NCBI RefSeq assembly: GCF_040807025.1
Contig: NC_090981.1
Span: 36,125,817-36,189,816 of the forward strand
Length of the DNA stretch: 64,000 nt
Reading direction: 5' to 3'
Source of the DNA: Struthio camelus
Taxonomy: Eukaryota > Chordata > Aves > Struthioniformes > Struthionidae
Below are positions 25,937-37,700 of the stretch, piece after piece. A program made the translations under genes and the position numbers. Numbering within the stretch: the stretch's first letter is position 1; the number at the start of each line of letters is the position of its first letter. The notes under the pieces were generated by a model, which ran no database searches, was not told the origin of the DNA, and saw only the letters and a program-made list of their open reading frames with translations.

Positions 25937-28782
25937 GTAAGTCCTGAGTAATTTCCTTTTTTTTTTTTCTTTCAGAGGGGATAATTGGTCTGTGTTATCA
26001 GCTGTGTTGTTATTTTAAGATTAGGCACACCTGAATGCTAGTTTAGGCTGCTTATGCAAACTTGGCTCCTCTCTTGTTCAGCTGGATTTAGCTTTCAAGT
26101 TGCGCATGTGAACAACTAATCGAAATGTATTTTTCAGAATTTCAAAGAACTGTCTAGTATTTGACATGTCTGACTGTTAAAATAATAAGTAAAATGCACT
26201 GCATCCAGAAGTTTTAGGTTTAGTATACAGTTGTTGAGGTAAAACTAACATTAAGTAGTATATATTTGTATGTGACATTAATGTATCACTTAATAGGTAG
26301 TATGCTGTGATAGAATAAAAATTCTCATGGTGCGTAGTCACAGATGGGCACCTTTAGTAGTGTGGTGTTGACCATCACAGTTTGTGATGAAGAGGGTATT
26401 GCTGAACTACCTTAGAAGCTTTTGTGTGGAATCTTAATTCTGTTTAGGAGAACAATTCGCTGTAGATTTCATTTAAGTTCTGCTGAATTGCTCAAAATAA
26501 TTTGTTAGCATGCGTATGCTATTCCACTGGGAACTATTTATCTGGAAATGTTCCCTGCTGGTGTAGTTTAGATGTTCATACTTTATTTTTAGTTAAGAGT
26601 TCTTACATTAACCTTGTGAATCTCCTTCCTTCCTAATAATTTTGGCTGGTACTAATTAAGGAAGAGGCTTCTGTCTTGGTTAATGTTAGCATTTGTATGT
26701 ATCCTATTAAGCAGAGGAAATCAGCTGTGCAGGTAGTGGATTGCCTGCTAATAACATGGCTTTCAAGAGGTCAAATTTGGTCAGATTCGAAATCCATGTT
26801 TTCTAAAGTCTTGCTGTGATCTAATTCTCAGGTAGCAACAATACTCGGGGCCTATTGTCATGAACTTAGCTACTGAAGTCTTGGCATCATTTTGCTTAAT
26901 AATCATGGTACGTTTTAGCCTAACTAAGTGATTCTTGGACTTGGCACCCACCCCCATTAAGTACTTTGAGCAAGTGTACTATATCAGGTCTCAAATAAGA
27001 AATGGAGGGATGAACTGCTTTGCTTGTTGTTGGAAATTTATGGGGGATGTGAAAGAGGTCCAGGTGTTTGGGCAGAAAGCATAACTCAAGTGGTGGTAGC
27101 ATCTACTAATCATTGGGTTAAATGCTGCTGTTTGTAATCTTTTATGCTAACCTGACTTTTTTAGCTTAAATATGCTGTTGTGGGGACTGAAACACTTCAA
27201 TGTTACAAGATTAGAGCAGTATATGCTCTAGTGTTATAGAGCAGTATAGTGCTCTAGTGTTGGTCATCCTAACTTGCTGCTTCTGACCAAATCAGTTTGA
27301 AGTTGAGTGGTTACAGCAGCAAGGGTCTCCAGACCATATTCCTAATGGTCTTGTATTCTATTTGTTCATGCTTTCTCCTGAAGTAGATGCCCTCCAAATG
27401 GAGGAATGATTTGCACTCTGGTATCATGTTTCTTGGGTACTGTAACTTAGAGGCTGTTGCTTAAGAACAGGCACAATTCCTTTGTTTTTACCAGCTGCTG
27501 CAAGGAAGTACTGATTTTTTTGACTAAATTATGGTGAGGTTTGTGGCTGTGCATCCTGTGGCGGGGGGGGGGGAGGTTAGTGTTTCAGAGTGAAGTGGAT
27601 AATTCTCTAAGGGCAATTAAATCCTTGCAGAATATTTCATGTGAGACATCTGAATGTTTTAAGAGCAAAATGAGATTCATAGTGAGCAAGAATAAGGGAG
27701 AAGGGAGAGCTGATGTAAGAAGATGACTTTAAAGGTTTCAAATTATGCCTGGGTTCTACCTTGCTGTCCCAAAATCTGCTCCAAAAAGTTGGAAAAATCC
27801 AAACTAACTGTGTCTTACTCAAAGTTTTAAGTTTAAATCAGAATCTTAGAGTAATGTATTCCATTTGCAAAACACTGGAGTAAAGCTGATTTCAGAAATT
27901 GTTGCCACTAATAGATGAATATACATTGACTAGTCATTACATTAAATGACTTTCAGAGTCTTCATCTGAAATAAGTGTTTGTTACCTTGTGATTATGTTC
28001 TTGCTTTAACATTGTTCAGATTGGAGCTTTGACCTCTTCTCACTTCATACTGTTTGAATAGTTAGTTTAAAAAACAGGCCCTCTGTTAGGGAAGAATTTT
28101 CTTTCTCAAGGATTTAGAGCTTCTAACATTTTCATTTCAGTTCAATATGACTTTGCTATTTAAACTTTTTTCTTGTTTTTAGGTTGCAGATATCAAGAGG
28201 GTTAACAATCTTATCAATGATCAAGATTTTTTTGCCCTGAGGTCTATCAAAATTCCAGTTAAAAAGTTCAGTGTATTAACTGAAACGCATGTGTCTCCAA
28301 AAGGAAGACCAGTTCTACGGCCGGCTCACTGTTCCCCGGAAGTGCAGGAAACATCGCCTTCTGATAAATTCTCTGCTAATGAGACTGCTGGCAACTTCTT
28401 AAAAGAAGTAGATCGTGATATAGAACAAATAGTGAAGTGTAATGATACGAAGAGGGAGAACCTTAATGAAGTTGTTTCGGCCTTAGCAGCCCAACAGATC
28501 TGTTTTGAAACTGATGGTAAAACTAAAAAATGCAAAGATCCTTACTATGGAGCAGACTGGGGTATAGGATGGTGGACAGCTGTAGTGATTATGCTGGTTA
28601 TTGGCATAGTAACTCCAGTTTTTTATCTTCTGTATTATGAAGTTTTAGTGAAAGCAGATGTAAGTCACCATTCTACAATGGAATCTTCCCATTCAGGTGT
28701 CACAGCACCATCACATCAGAAACAAATAGAAAATGGAATAAATCCAGCAAATATTATAAATGTTAATCATGGATATAGATGA
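25673..28782 (+). CDS. LYSMD3: LYSMD3, LysM and putative peptidoglycan-binding domain-containing protein 3
   Basis: Two coding exons (25673-25936 and 28183-28782) join in phase 0 to give 287 residues. The first ATG in the open frame is used; it follows a good acceptor and matches the family N-terminus. Residues 41-70 hold the conserved EVYELRPRG and [12 protein letters not shown] segments. A LysM domain spans about 71-114 and is split by the intron after Ser88. [15 protein letters not shown] is conserved in the middle. One membrane segment lies at about 218-240, after [16 protein letters not shown]3 is known as a single-pass membrane protein of the Golgi and cell surface, and chitin recognition has been reported. 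The family is usually about 306 residues. Here the frame stops early, while the next frame carries on with a family-like C-terminus, so a one-base frameshift is likely. The gene converges on POLR3G. Confidence 0.95.
25937..28182 (+). other. LYSMD3: LYSMD3 intron
   Basis: GT-AG intron of 2.2 kb with donor GTAAGT and acceptor TTGTTTTTAG. It contains a G-run at about 27562-27573 and a small imperfect duplication at about 27212-27262. No other gene was seen. Confidence 0.9.
27212..27262. repeat. Short tandem duplication of a self-complementary unit
   Basis: TAGAGCAGTATATGCTCTAG and a near copy, TAGAGCAGTATAGTGCTCTA, follow each other. Each contains the inverted arms AGAGCA and TGCTCT. Confidence 0.75.
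28183..28782 (+). CDS. LYSMD3: LYSMD3 coding exon 2 (terminal)
   Basis: Starts after a TTTTTAG acceptor with [11 protein letters not shown], completing the LysM domain. It then encodes the linker, the membrane segment and the short tail, ending at TGA 28780-28782. A frame opening at GAT 28778 continues to TAG at 28850-28852. Confidence 0.93.
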   Translation, partial: VADIKRVNNLINDQDFFALRSIKIPVKKFSVLTETHVSPKGRPVLRPAHCSPEVQETSPSDKFSANETAGNFLKEVDRDIEQIVKCNDTKRENLNEVVSALAAQQICFETDGKTKKCKDPYYGADWGIGWWTAVVIMLVIGIVTPVFYLLYYEVLVKADVSHHSTMESSHSGVTAPSHQKQIENGINPANIINVNHGYR

Positions 28783-30110
28783 TGATCAAGGAGAGCTTCA
28801 GCATTACAACCAAAAGCCCCAGACAATTGTTATTCATAGACACAAAACATAGCATTAGATGAAGAGGAAACCACAGAAGGCAAAGTGCATTTGGAATGCA
28901 GGAAAAGTATTTTACGGATGTATGATTTGTCTTTATGGGCAGTGTTTCATTATATGGATGTTCGTGTGGCTCATGTAATCTCTGAATATGCCTGAGGTTA
29001 GAGGATTTTAATGAAAAATTGGGATACATGTTAAGGTATAAAATGGTCTCTGAAGCTTTGCACTCTTTTCTGTTTTGATAAGCTTAGGTTTTCTAATTAA
29101 TGACAGTGTGAGAAAATGTTTTTTGAACTAACATAAAAGAAATCTCACTGTACCTTTTACAATCCTAAAATGGGTATTTGAGGATGTCTAACTTTTAAAT
29201 GTGTTCAAGTATTTATATGGTGCATAGTACACTTGACATCTTAAGATCAAATTTACAGTTATCTGTTAAAACTGCGTTCTCATTTTATCTTACTCTATAA
29301 GAAATAGGATGAAACAATCATTCTATAATTATCTACCACTATAAAGTCCCCTTTCTGTTAAAAGTGATTTTTTTATAGAGAGAGGAGCTAATACTTAAAC
29401 TGTGGTCTTTCAGTTTTCTGCCTGTGGTCAGCCCCTTCTTTAATACTTTTCAGTACAGGTGATAAGGTAATTTGATAACTGTCTGTGATACTGTGCCTCA
29501 ACCCAACCCAGTCCAGTTGAGACAGTCTTATGGAAAGCTCACAACCTGCTCCATGGTATCCATCTATTGAAAACTGACTTGACTGGGCTCTACTTTTCTT
29601 CTGGTCAGCTGTATGTAAAATGAAATAAGTGAAGATGCATGGCACCTTGTTCTGACTGCTTCATTAGTCTTTTTTTATGCTAATGGAATTTTCTTTCTCT
29701 CCAGCTGATCTCAGTTCAGGAGCAACTGATTTTTCAGACATCAGTCATCTCAGGTTCTGAATATGCTAATTGTTATGCACCCCTGAAGCCCAAACACCAC
29801 TTTTTCCTCCTCCAAAACCTCAAATGAAATTGAACGGCTGCTAGCCAGAAACTTAAATTGCAGCAGAATACAGCAGTTGCTGCTTCAAATTGTTCTTTAG
29901 TTAGTATCTGTCAAACACTGTCCTTGAATGTTTCACTTTGGGGTTTCATGAGTAAATTTGTTTCCCCTTTCCCCTCCCCCCCCTTTTCCCTTCTTGGAAA
30001 TGCTACAGTATTAAAAGAAAAAGCAAACTGGACTTCTATAGAAAGAACAACTAGATGCTGCCTATAATCTTTTATTTGCCTTGTGGAATAAAATTTCCAT
30101 TGTCCTGTTC
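28783..30110 (+). other. LYSMD3: LYSMD3 3' UTR (proximal form)
   Basis: The non-coding tail follows the stop codon to a canonical AATAAA at 30087-30092 with a T/GT-rich stretch just after. A longer form could use the AATAAA at 33598-33603. Which signal is used cannot be decided from sequence alone. Confidence 0.55.
30087..30092 (+). terminator. LYSMD3: Candidate polyadenylation signal for LYSMD3
   Basis: AATAAA in the context GGAATAAAATTTCC, about 1.3 kb after the stop codon, followed by TGTCCTGTT-like sequence. Confidence 0.5.
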
Positions 30111-33100
30111 AAAGTACTGTTTATTTCAAAGTTAACTGACTTAAGACTTGGAAAGGAAGAATATCAATCCTTTATAAATATAACTCTGCTATAAACTCTC
30201 CAAGTGTCTTGACCGAGTAGACAGTATAAAAATACCTGATAAGGTGAATTTCTTAAATGCTGGAGATACTCCAAAGTGCTTCATCAACTTAAAATTTGAA
30301 AGTAAGACTCTTCCCCTGCCCCTGGCAAATATTCTTCATTGGCATGCTGAGCAAGTAGGTATATGAACATGAATTTGGTAATTTTTGATGTACTGAAACT
30401 GAAGCAGATCAAAAGCTTGAAGGGAAATGATGTACAGTTGGATCTATGAACCATTATTTGTTGCTGTTGAACCCTTTGATCAAAGTGGTATTCCTGGAGA
30501 TAGCATAACTGCTTGTAGTTTCTATGCTAGAAGAGGGATTCTGGATGGGTGTGAACTTTGTTTCATACCACTTTTTTCAAAAAAAGAGTATTCTTTCCAT
30601 GAAAAGAATATTCTAATACAAACATGAATGTTGAAATACCCATTCTTCTCGAGGCTGTATGAGAAAACATTGCAAAATTTATGGTGGCTATTGTGATACA
30701 GCTTCTATGACTAAAACTTTAAAAGATGTGAACTTCGGGAACTTGTGACTTGCTGCAACCCAAACAGACCTTTGGTATGTTAACAGAAGTGTTTTCTATG
30801 TAGGGCTGGAACTGTGGACATAATCTGTAACTTTTTGTGCTCAAGCTTATTTGCTGTTTTCTTTCTCCTTTATTCTCTTAGCCTGCTTCTGAAATCTTAT
30901 AAAGCTTCTAATACTTTATCCTTCCCTTTCCTATAAAATTGTTGATGACATGAAATTAGGCTTATGCTGCATATTCAAGCTAGCTAATTTACCGCACATA
31001 CCTGAGCGGGCAAGTATTGCATTGCCACCAATTTGGAAATGAACTTAACTTCAGTTGTGGTTTGATTCTGTCAGCCCCCTAACCTGCTAATATGCAAGTA
31101 AAGAGATCCTTTGTTAACTACTGCTTTTTGTCCTGTGGTGTTACAACTGACTAGTTCTTTAGTGTGTCTCAGGCTTTGGGTTTTTTGTGTACTAAGAGAA
31201 GGCCTGAGGCTTATTGTCAGTGAGTTGTTGTAAAGCCTGATGGACCTTACATACTTTATGGCAAACAGCTAGTAGAAAACTACAAAGGGAAAACTGTTTT
31301 GTTTAATCATATTATACTCTGATCAGGAGTCTAGCATGTTTTTATTATGTAGCATATTTTACATAGCCTGTTTTTGAAAGCAGTAAGTTAACTTTATCAG
31401 AAAATACAGTAAATCTCTTTGCAAGATTATGGGACTTCTGGTTACAGTAACTCAAGCATCAGCTGCCTTTGCTTTGTGGAGGATGCAGGGACCTTCATTG
31501 TCTTTTTCAGACCTCCCAACTGGCATCATCATCTGTCAGCTCTGAATAAACTGCTCTATATGGAACTAAAGTTTGATTTAGTAAGTGAATTCTAAAGTCT
31601 TTTAGAAACTGACTTGTGGGAAAAAAAAAGAAAAAGGTGAACTGTTTTAGATTAATTACAACACATTGTTGGACAGAAGTTGGTTTTAAATTTAAGTGCA
31701 TATTGCACTGTTGGATCATGTAAAAATGTAAATGCTTAAATCTATATTTTGGAGTATATTGTCAAATAGTCTTTGTATAACTGTTTTATAAAGATTCAAA
31801 ATGTAACTTTGTAGAGTAATCCTGAATGGGGATGCAAGTCTTATTTAAAATACTTCTGCTCCTCTGCTTTTAGAAGAACATAATATACATAAAATAAAAT
31901 CTTTATTTTAGACTGCGGTGAATGTGGTACATATAATGTATTCTTAGCTTCTATAGATACTGTATTGTAGGATAGGAGGTCACATGCTTGTTTGTGTTGG
32001 CTAGTCTTTACGTATGTTATAAACAAACTTCTTGGCCAATGCTTCCTGCCAACAAGCATTTTGTTGGCAGAAGATGCGTATAGCATTCACAGCTGGTATA
32101 CTGTAACTGCAGGCTTAACAGTTTATCCTTTGCATTCTTTACATAATGTGGAACTCGTAGAAAATTCTGAGAACTTGTTAGTTCTGTGAAATGAATATTA
32201 AGAAATAGGCAGGAAAAGGGAGTTACTAGTGAAGTTCTTAGATGGTGATCTCCCTACACACTGGAAGCAGTTGCCTTTTCCTCTCAATACTAGGCAGTTT
32301 TTCTCTTCTCTGCTATTAAGATAGGATTTGAGTTTGCTGAGACCCTTTGGACAACTTAGTTTTATCAGCATTATTGTCTTAAACTAAGCAACTAGAAATG
32401 TCAGCTTATAGAAACTGCTATAAGTGTTGTGTTCTGAACACCAGTCTGATTTTTCCAGAAATGAATTGGCACAAATAGAGCTGTTTCATTGTAGAATTGG
32501 ACTTGTTCTTAGTCTTTGGCATTATTTGCCATTGTTAAACTAGTCTTAAAAGGCTTGTACTGAGATTTTTGTGGTTTCCTCTGGAGGATAAGAGTGACCG
32601 TAGCTCACTTTCTAAAGGACTCAAAAACATGGTATTTGCCAGAGTAATATTTCTCAATGAGGCAAGGAGGAAATTAACTGTAGGAGGGAATTAATTCTTT
32701 GCTATTAGCTGTATGATGACTGAAGAAAGTTGTCCTACAGAATTAGCGTCAGCTACAAAATATAGTATTGTACTGAGTCAGGCTTGCCATAGCTTGTCAC
32801 CAAATTGTAACTGGCACAGTATCACCTTTTTGCTGTTATTCTATAGTTATGTCTTCAGCAAAAGCCCCCCTCTATTTGCATTCCTTGTGTGAGAGGTAGG
32901 GATTTTTTCAGTGTTTCCCTTGTTACAGTAGTGAACAGCTAGAGGCTTCTGCTAACTCTACTTAAAGGCAAACAAAATAAGCTTTCAATTTGCTGACATC
33001 TGTTTCTTCTGTGTATTCCCTACAAAAAGTAGGCACATAACTTGAACTGCTGGCACATATGGTAAAAGAACAGGAACAGAATACATGTCATGCAATACAG

Positions 33101-33590
33101 CAGGATGTTTAATAAACATTTGTATAGCCAATGAACACTTAAAATCATATACATGTGAGGTGACCTGCATTGCATTTTAGTTTTATTTCATTAAGACGGA
33201 GATGTATTCTATCAGTTTGAACACTTGAAAGCTATACCTTAAAGGACTAACAAATGCTTATTGCAGATAGACGTCGATAGAATAATGCAGTACTAACTAT
33301 TGACTGTTGGCACTGAGGTAAAATATTGTTTGACAGAACAGCAAATTTCAAGCTAAAACTTCTGCATTTCCCTTTGGGGATTAAATAATTGGTTTTGTTT
33401 TAAAACTCTTCTCTCAGAGAACATTCTGTTCCTAGTAACTAGCAGTTACCAGTATTTTAAAAAAAGACAACAAAACTGATCAATAATAATAATAAAGCAA
33501 TTTGTCCCACTGAGGGTAAATGGGATATAGAGAATGCTGTCATTGTCACTCAAGTCTCTACTCTCAGGAAGAAACTTTCTGTATTTCTTG
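30111..33590. other. Space between convergent genes or long LYSMD3 3' UTR
   Basis: AT-rich, no exon recognised. It may be the distal 3' UTR of LYSMD3 if the later polyadenylation signal is used. Confidence 0.45.
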
Positions 33591-33597
33591 CTGCTGA

Positions 33598-33603
33598 AAT
33601 AAA
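33598..33603 (+). terminator. LYSMD3: Candidate distal polyadenylation signal for LYSMD3
   Basis: AATAAA followed by a T-rich stretch (TTCTAGTTTTGC). Its context, AATAAAATTTCCAT, is the same as at the proximal site. It would leave about 1 kb to the POLR3G 3' end. Confidence 0.4.
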
Positions 33604-33754
33604 ATTTCCATAATTCTAGTTTTGCTATTCACAGCACTCTTGCCTTGTTTTCCTAATTAAGACTTCATGCATCAAAATACTTAACCACATTCTTTTCCTA
33701 CACTTTTGTCCTTTGCTTACTGATTTGCCTGTCTTCCCTATTGTTTTATAGGGA

Positions 33755-33935
33755 AGAATAAATGCATTGACACTCAGATAGCTAGCATCTACCATTTCAC
33801 TTAACAGCTCTATGAGGTAGGAATTGAATATTCTCCTTAACAGGTGGAGAAATTGAGGTGAAGGACTACAGTTCTTGTCACTTTAATCTATAAACCACTA
33901 GTCAAAACTAGGATTCTTTTACTCTTCTATTCAGC
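33755..33935 (-). mobile_element. MIR-type SINE remnant
   Basis: Read on the plus strand it keeps the reverse-complement MIR order: 'catttcacttaacag', then CTATGAGGTAGGAATT, a decayed 'ttaacaggtggagaaattgagg' (consensus 'tttacagatgaggaaactgagg'), then 'aaaactaggattc'. This is the core and tRNA-proximal part of a MIR inserted on the minus strand. Such copies predate the bird-mammal split. Confidence 0.6.
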
Positions 33936-34574
33936 CATGTATTCTTAATGAATACCCTTAATTATTACTTATAGAATGCATTCATGCAGCTTACACTACT
34001 CTTAAACAATTATTCTTCCCTTTTGACCAAAAAGCTAAAAATAACAGTTCTGTTGACTAAAATAATAGCTCTTAAATACTCTCATTTCCTTGTTAGTCCA
34101 TATTATTAAGGTACTTTTTCAAGTCAGTTTATTAAAGTGCTTAGTGGTTAGCTATTTTCAGTGACCTGAATTCAGAAGTTATATAAGTTACTTCAGAGAA
34201 GTCAGCTCCTAAATATGAGCAGTTTATGTCCACAAAGGCCATATCTTTTTGTTCCAGTCATCAAGAATTTCACTATTCTTCTCAAGATTTGACTGCTGAA
34301 GCATAGAACTGACTAGTGCAAATGCTTAGGCACAATTCAATTAAAATGCATACATTCTTTTCCTGTGCAGAGGCAATAAAATGGCATATAGCTTATTCCA
34401 TTGTTAAGACATTCCAGAGAACCTTAAAATGGCTCATGTCTGAAATATTTGGCAAAACAACAAAATATGGAATCTATTGTCCTATTTTACAGCAACAGTA
34501 AAATTAAAGTTCCAATACACTGTTTAAAAGTATAATTAAAGCCTATGGAGCTAAAGCATTAGCTCCATCAGTGA

Positions 34575-34646
34575 CACTCAGCTTACCTCCAGACTTTTAT
34601 TTAAAGTAGCATAAGGCTTGGATAGTATACCATCTAGCAACAATAG
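34575..34646 (-). other. POLR3G: POLR3G 3' UTR (short form)
   Basis: On the minus strand the sequence after the stop codon reaches AATAAA at 34596-34601, about 46 bases downstream. If this signal is used the 3' UTR is very short; longer forms further left are possible. Confidence 0.5.
34596..34601 (-). terminator. POLR3G: Candidate polyadenylation signal for POLR3G
   Basis: Reads TTTATT on the plus strand, AATAAA on the minus strand, close behind the POLR3G stop codon. Confidence 0.5.
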
Positions 34647-34733
34647 CTAATATGTTGCTTCATCCATATTGTCATCACTGCCAGCACCAAAATCATCTCC
34701 ATCCTCAAAGTATGAAGAAATGTAGTCATTTGC
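34647..34733 (-). CDS. POLR3G: POLR3G last coding exon
   Basis: Acceptor CATTTAG, then 28 codons ANDYISSYFEDGDDFGAG...DEATY and TAG at 34647-34649. This acidic C-terminus is highly conserved in the family. Confidence 0.95.
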   Translation of the reverse strand, partial: ANDYISSYFEDGDDFGAGSDDNMDEATY

Positions 34734-37700
34734 CTAAATGAAAGTATATTGCAGATCAACGTACTATCATTGTGCATGTGGAAGAGAACTTACAAAGAAA
34801 ACATTCTTTACACTGCAGTTAAGTAAAATTTTTAAACGTTCATGTGAGCTTTTCTTTCTTTATTTCTCAGGAAAGAAAAAGGGGGGAAAAAAGTTCTGGG
34901 ATGCATGAAAGGGGAAGCATCAGTTTTTGATGCAAGGTTATGGCCCTGTTTTAGGGATGAAAATTAAGGACCGCATCTACTGAATGTGGCAAGAAACATT
35001 CCTTTTAGCAAGATCTTATTGCCAAGCTCTTTGCAAATAACAGATCTAAAACAAATCTTTAACTACAGCACAAGATAGCATAACAAAGAAAATCAACGTA
35101 ATGCTACCTCTCCCTATAATTCCTCTGCACTTTAAGAGAAGCTAGAGGTACTTCCTTTGCTGTCTGCCAACAGACTAAACAATTGCTGGGATCTAACCTG
35201 GTATATATAGAAAGACTAATGCCTACCTCTTCATGCTCCTCTTCATCATATTCTTCTGGTTCTTCTGCTTCTTCATCATCTTCACCTTCTTTATCTTTTG
35301 TTTTGTCTTTCTCATCTTCAGATTTTTCTTCTTCCTCATCCTTCTTTTCCAACTCCTGTCACAAGGCAATCTCATTTGCAAGGTAATCCCATGTTATATC
35401 AGCAACATATCCCTCCACGCTACCAAAAATGTTATACTATACTGAGTTAACAAGATGACTACAGAACGATGTGTGGATATTAGTCAGTATTTAAAGACAA
35501 CATGATTTGAAATGCCAGAACATCATAAAGACATATTTGATCAAGTATTAGCCATCAAACTTTGTCTAAGAAGTATGTCTTGTGCAATAAATTGAGAGGT
35601 TGATTTCCTTTTACCATCCACTATTGGATAAAAAAGAATTGTAACTCACAGTAGAAGGTCATGTCATACTTGATAAAACCATACCTCATAGCATAATTAT
35701 CCACATGAAAGAACTGATATATCACAAAGATAAAAATAAAAAGCTGTTTCACCTTTCAGCTTTCCATTCCCACACAGTGGATACTCACCTCCAAAGTCAC
35801 TTTCCCCTCAAATGTCTCCTTCTGTATTTTTCTCCCTCTCAACTTGTTACCTGGGTTGGTTTCCAACATCAGTATATTGGAAAGGAAGCAATAGATTTAA
35901 AAGCTTTGGCATCAATTTCTCCTTCAGTAAGCTCTAATGCTAATTCCACTGTTCACAAATAAGCTGCATTGCTACCCAGTGAAGAACAACTGGACATCGT
36001 GTTCAAGGGGTCAAACAGAATTAAAGAAAACAGTTTCTCCCCAGCCAAGCTCCTTCCTCATTCTCTCCCTTGTGCTACCACGTTGTAGAACAGGTCTCCG
36101 TCAGTGTAGCAGGATGAGGCCAGAGAAAGCGTGGCAGGGGTTATTCCATTTGGTACTGAAGATCGCAACATAGCAAATGTTTCCTTTTCCTTCAGCAATT
36201 TCTATTGTACAAATTAGTAGAATATACACGTCTTACCTCAATTTTTTTCAACACATCCAGATTACTTTTAGGCTCAGAGCTTTTTGCTTTTTTTGGTTTT
36301 GCACCTGCTGAAATAAAACACATCACTATTATTTTTTGAATATGAAAAGAACACTTAACACTTTTCTTTTACTTGCTCTTAAGACCTTACATTTTGAGAA
36401 GAGTAACTGCAACGGTAATCCAGGAGAGTCTGTATTATAATTACATTAGACTTTGAGCTACATCATTCACAGAGCTATGATAGTCTGAATTATGCAAGTG
36501 ATGCCTACAGGGCCAGTCTCAAACTCACTTTGAACAGATACTTGATCAAAGGTTTGTCCAAACAACTATGGCATTCAGCTTCACAAAATAGTTCTTACCT
36601 ACAGATTCAAAACATATTAATAGAAAAAAAAAATCTAAATTTTTATTTTTCATCATCTTCAAAAAACAAAAATGCATTACTGTTTGAACTTCTCCTAAAT
36701 CTATGCAACACATTCATGACCGCTGGGCGCTTCAGATTGACAGCTAAGAACAGGCGGACAGCAGAGATTACTAGCTCCAGCACAGTTGCAGGGTTATTGC
36801 AACAACATGGCATTTGGACCAAAGCTGGCTCTTATCTAGGGGAGTGTGGAGTGCATATTTTACCTAGTCACTTGATTCATGAATATAACCTTCTATCTAG
36901 TTCGTGTGTCCCCTCCCTACAATTCAACCTCATTATCTTACTTAGCTATATAGTGGGGTGAAGGTCAAAAGCAGGATTTCATATACCCAGGTAAAAGCTA
37001 CCTGGAGTGCAGCACAATAAACTAAAGGGAATACCTGCCCTAATTCCAGGAAGTGCAATTTGACCAGTAGATTAGGAGAAAAAGAAAGAGCACACAGAGA
37101 GCTCTGTCAGATAGACTGATTCCAGGGTGTAACTGCCTTTTGGTTCTCCTGCTAAATTCAGCACGGCTGCACAAAACATACAATGTGGGGGTCATACCTA
37201 CCACAGATTAGCTCTTCTCAGTATGGTAAAACAACCTATGTAAAGCTCCACGCTGGTGTGGCTAGATGACTTCTGATAGACAAGTTAGCTTCAGACAAAT
37301 CAGTTTGTGTAGCTTGTGACTTTTTTTTATACTAGGCAACACTAAGTGATACCAAAAAGGAAATGACTATGCACTGAGAACATCATTTCCAGAGTAGACA
37401 GTAACCCAGTGCAGTATGGATTTCATCTGGCTTAGCACTTAAGGGAAAACACTAGAACTGCTAAGAGGATTACTATATTTTGTCAAAAGCATTCGTTATA
37501 AGTAATACTGAGTTTGTTTCAATGCTTTGTCTAGGAAGGGGCTCTGTGACAAAAGCACTGTATGCAGCTGAGGGAAGTCATCATGAACACTGTCAAAGCA
37601 AACATGTCTAAAATGAAATGATTAGTATATTGCTCAAGTAGGCAAAGTAAGAAAAACAAGTGCAAAATGTGATTCAAAATGATCATTTCTGCACAAACAC

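Noticed and set aside
35183-35445. Ser-rich or Phe-rich plus-strand frames
   Set aside because: They are the antisense of the Glu/Asp-rich POLR3G exon.
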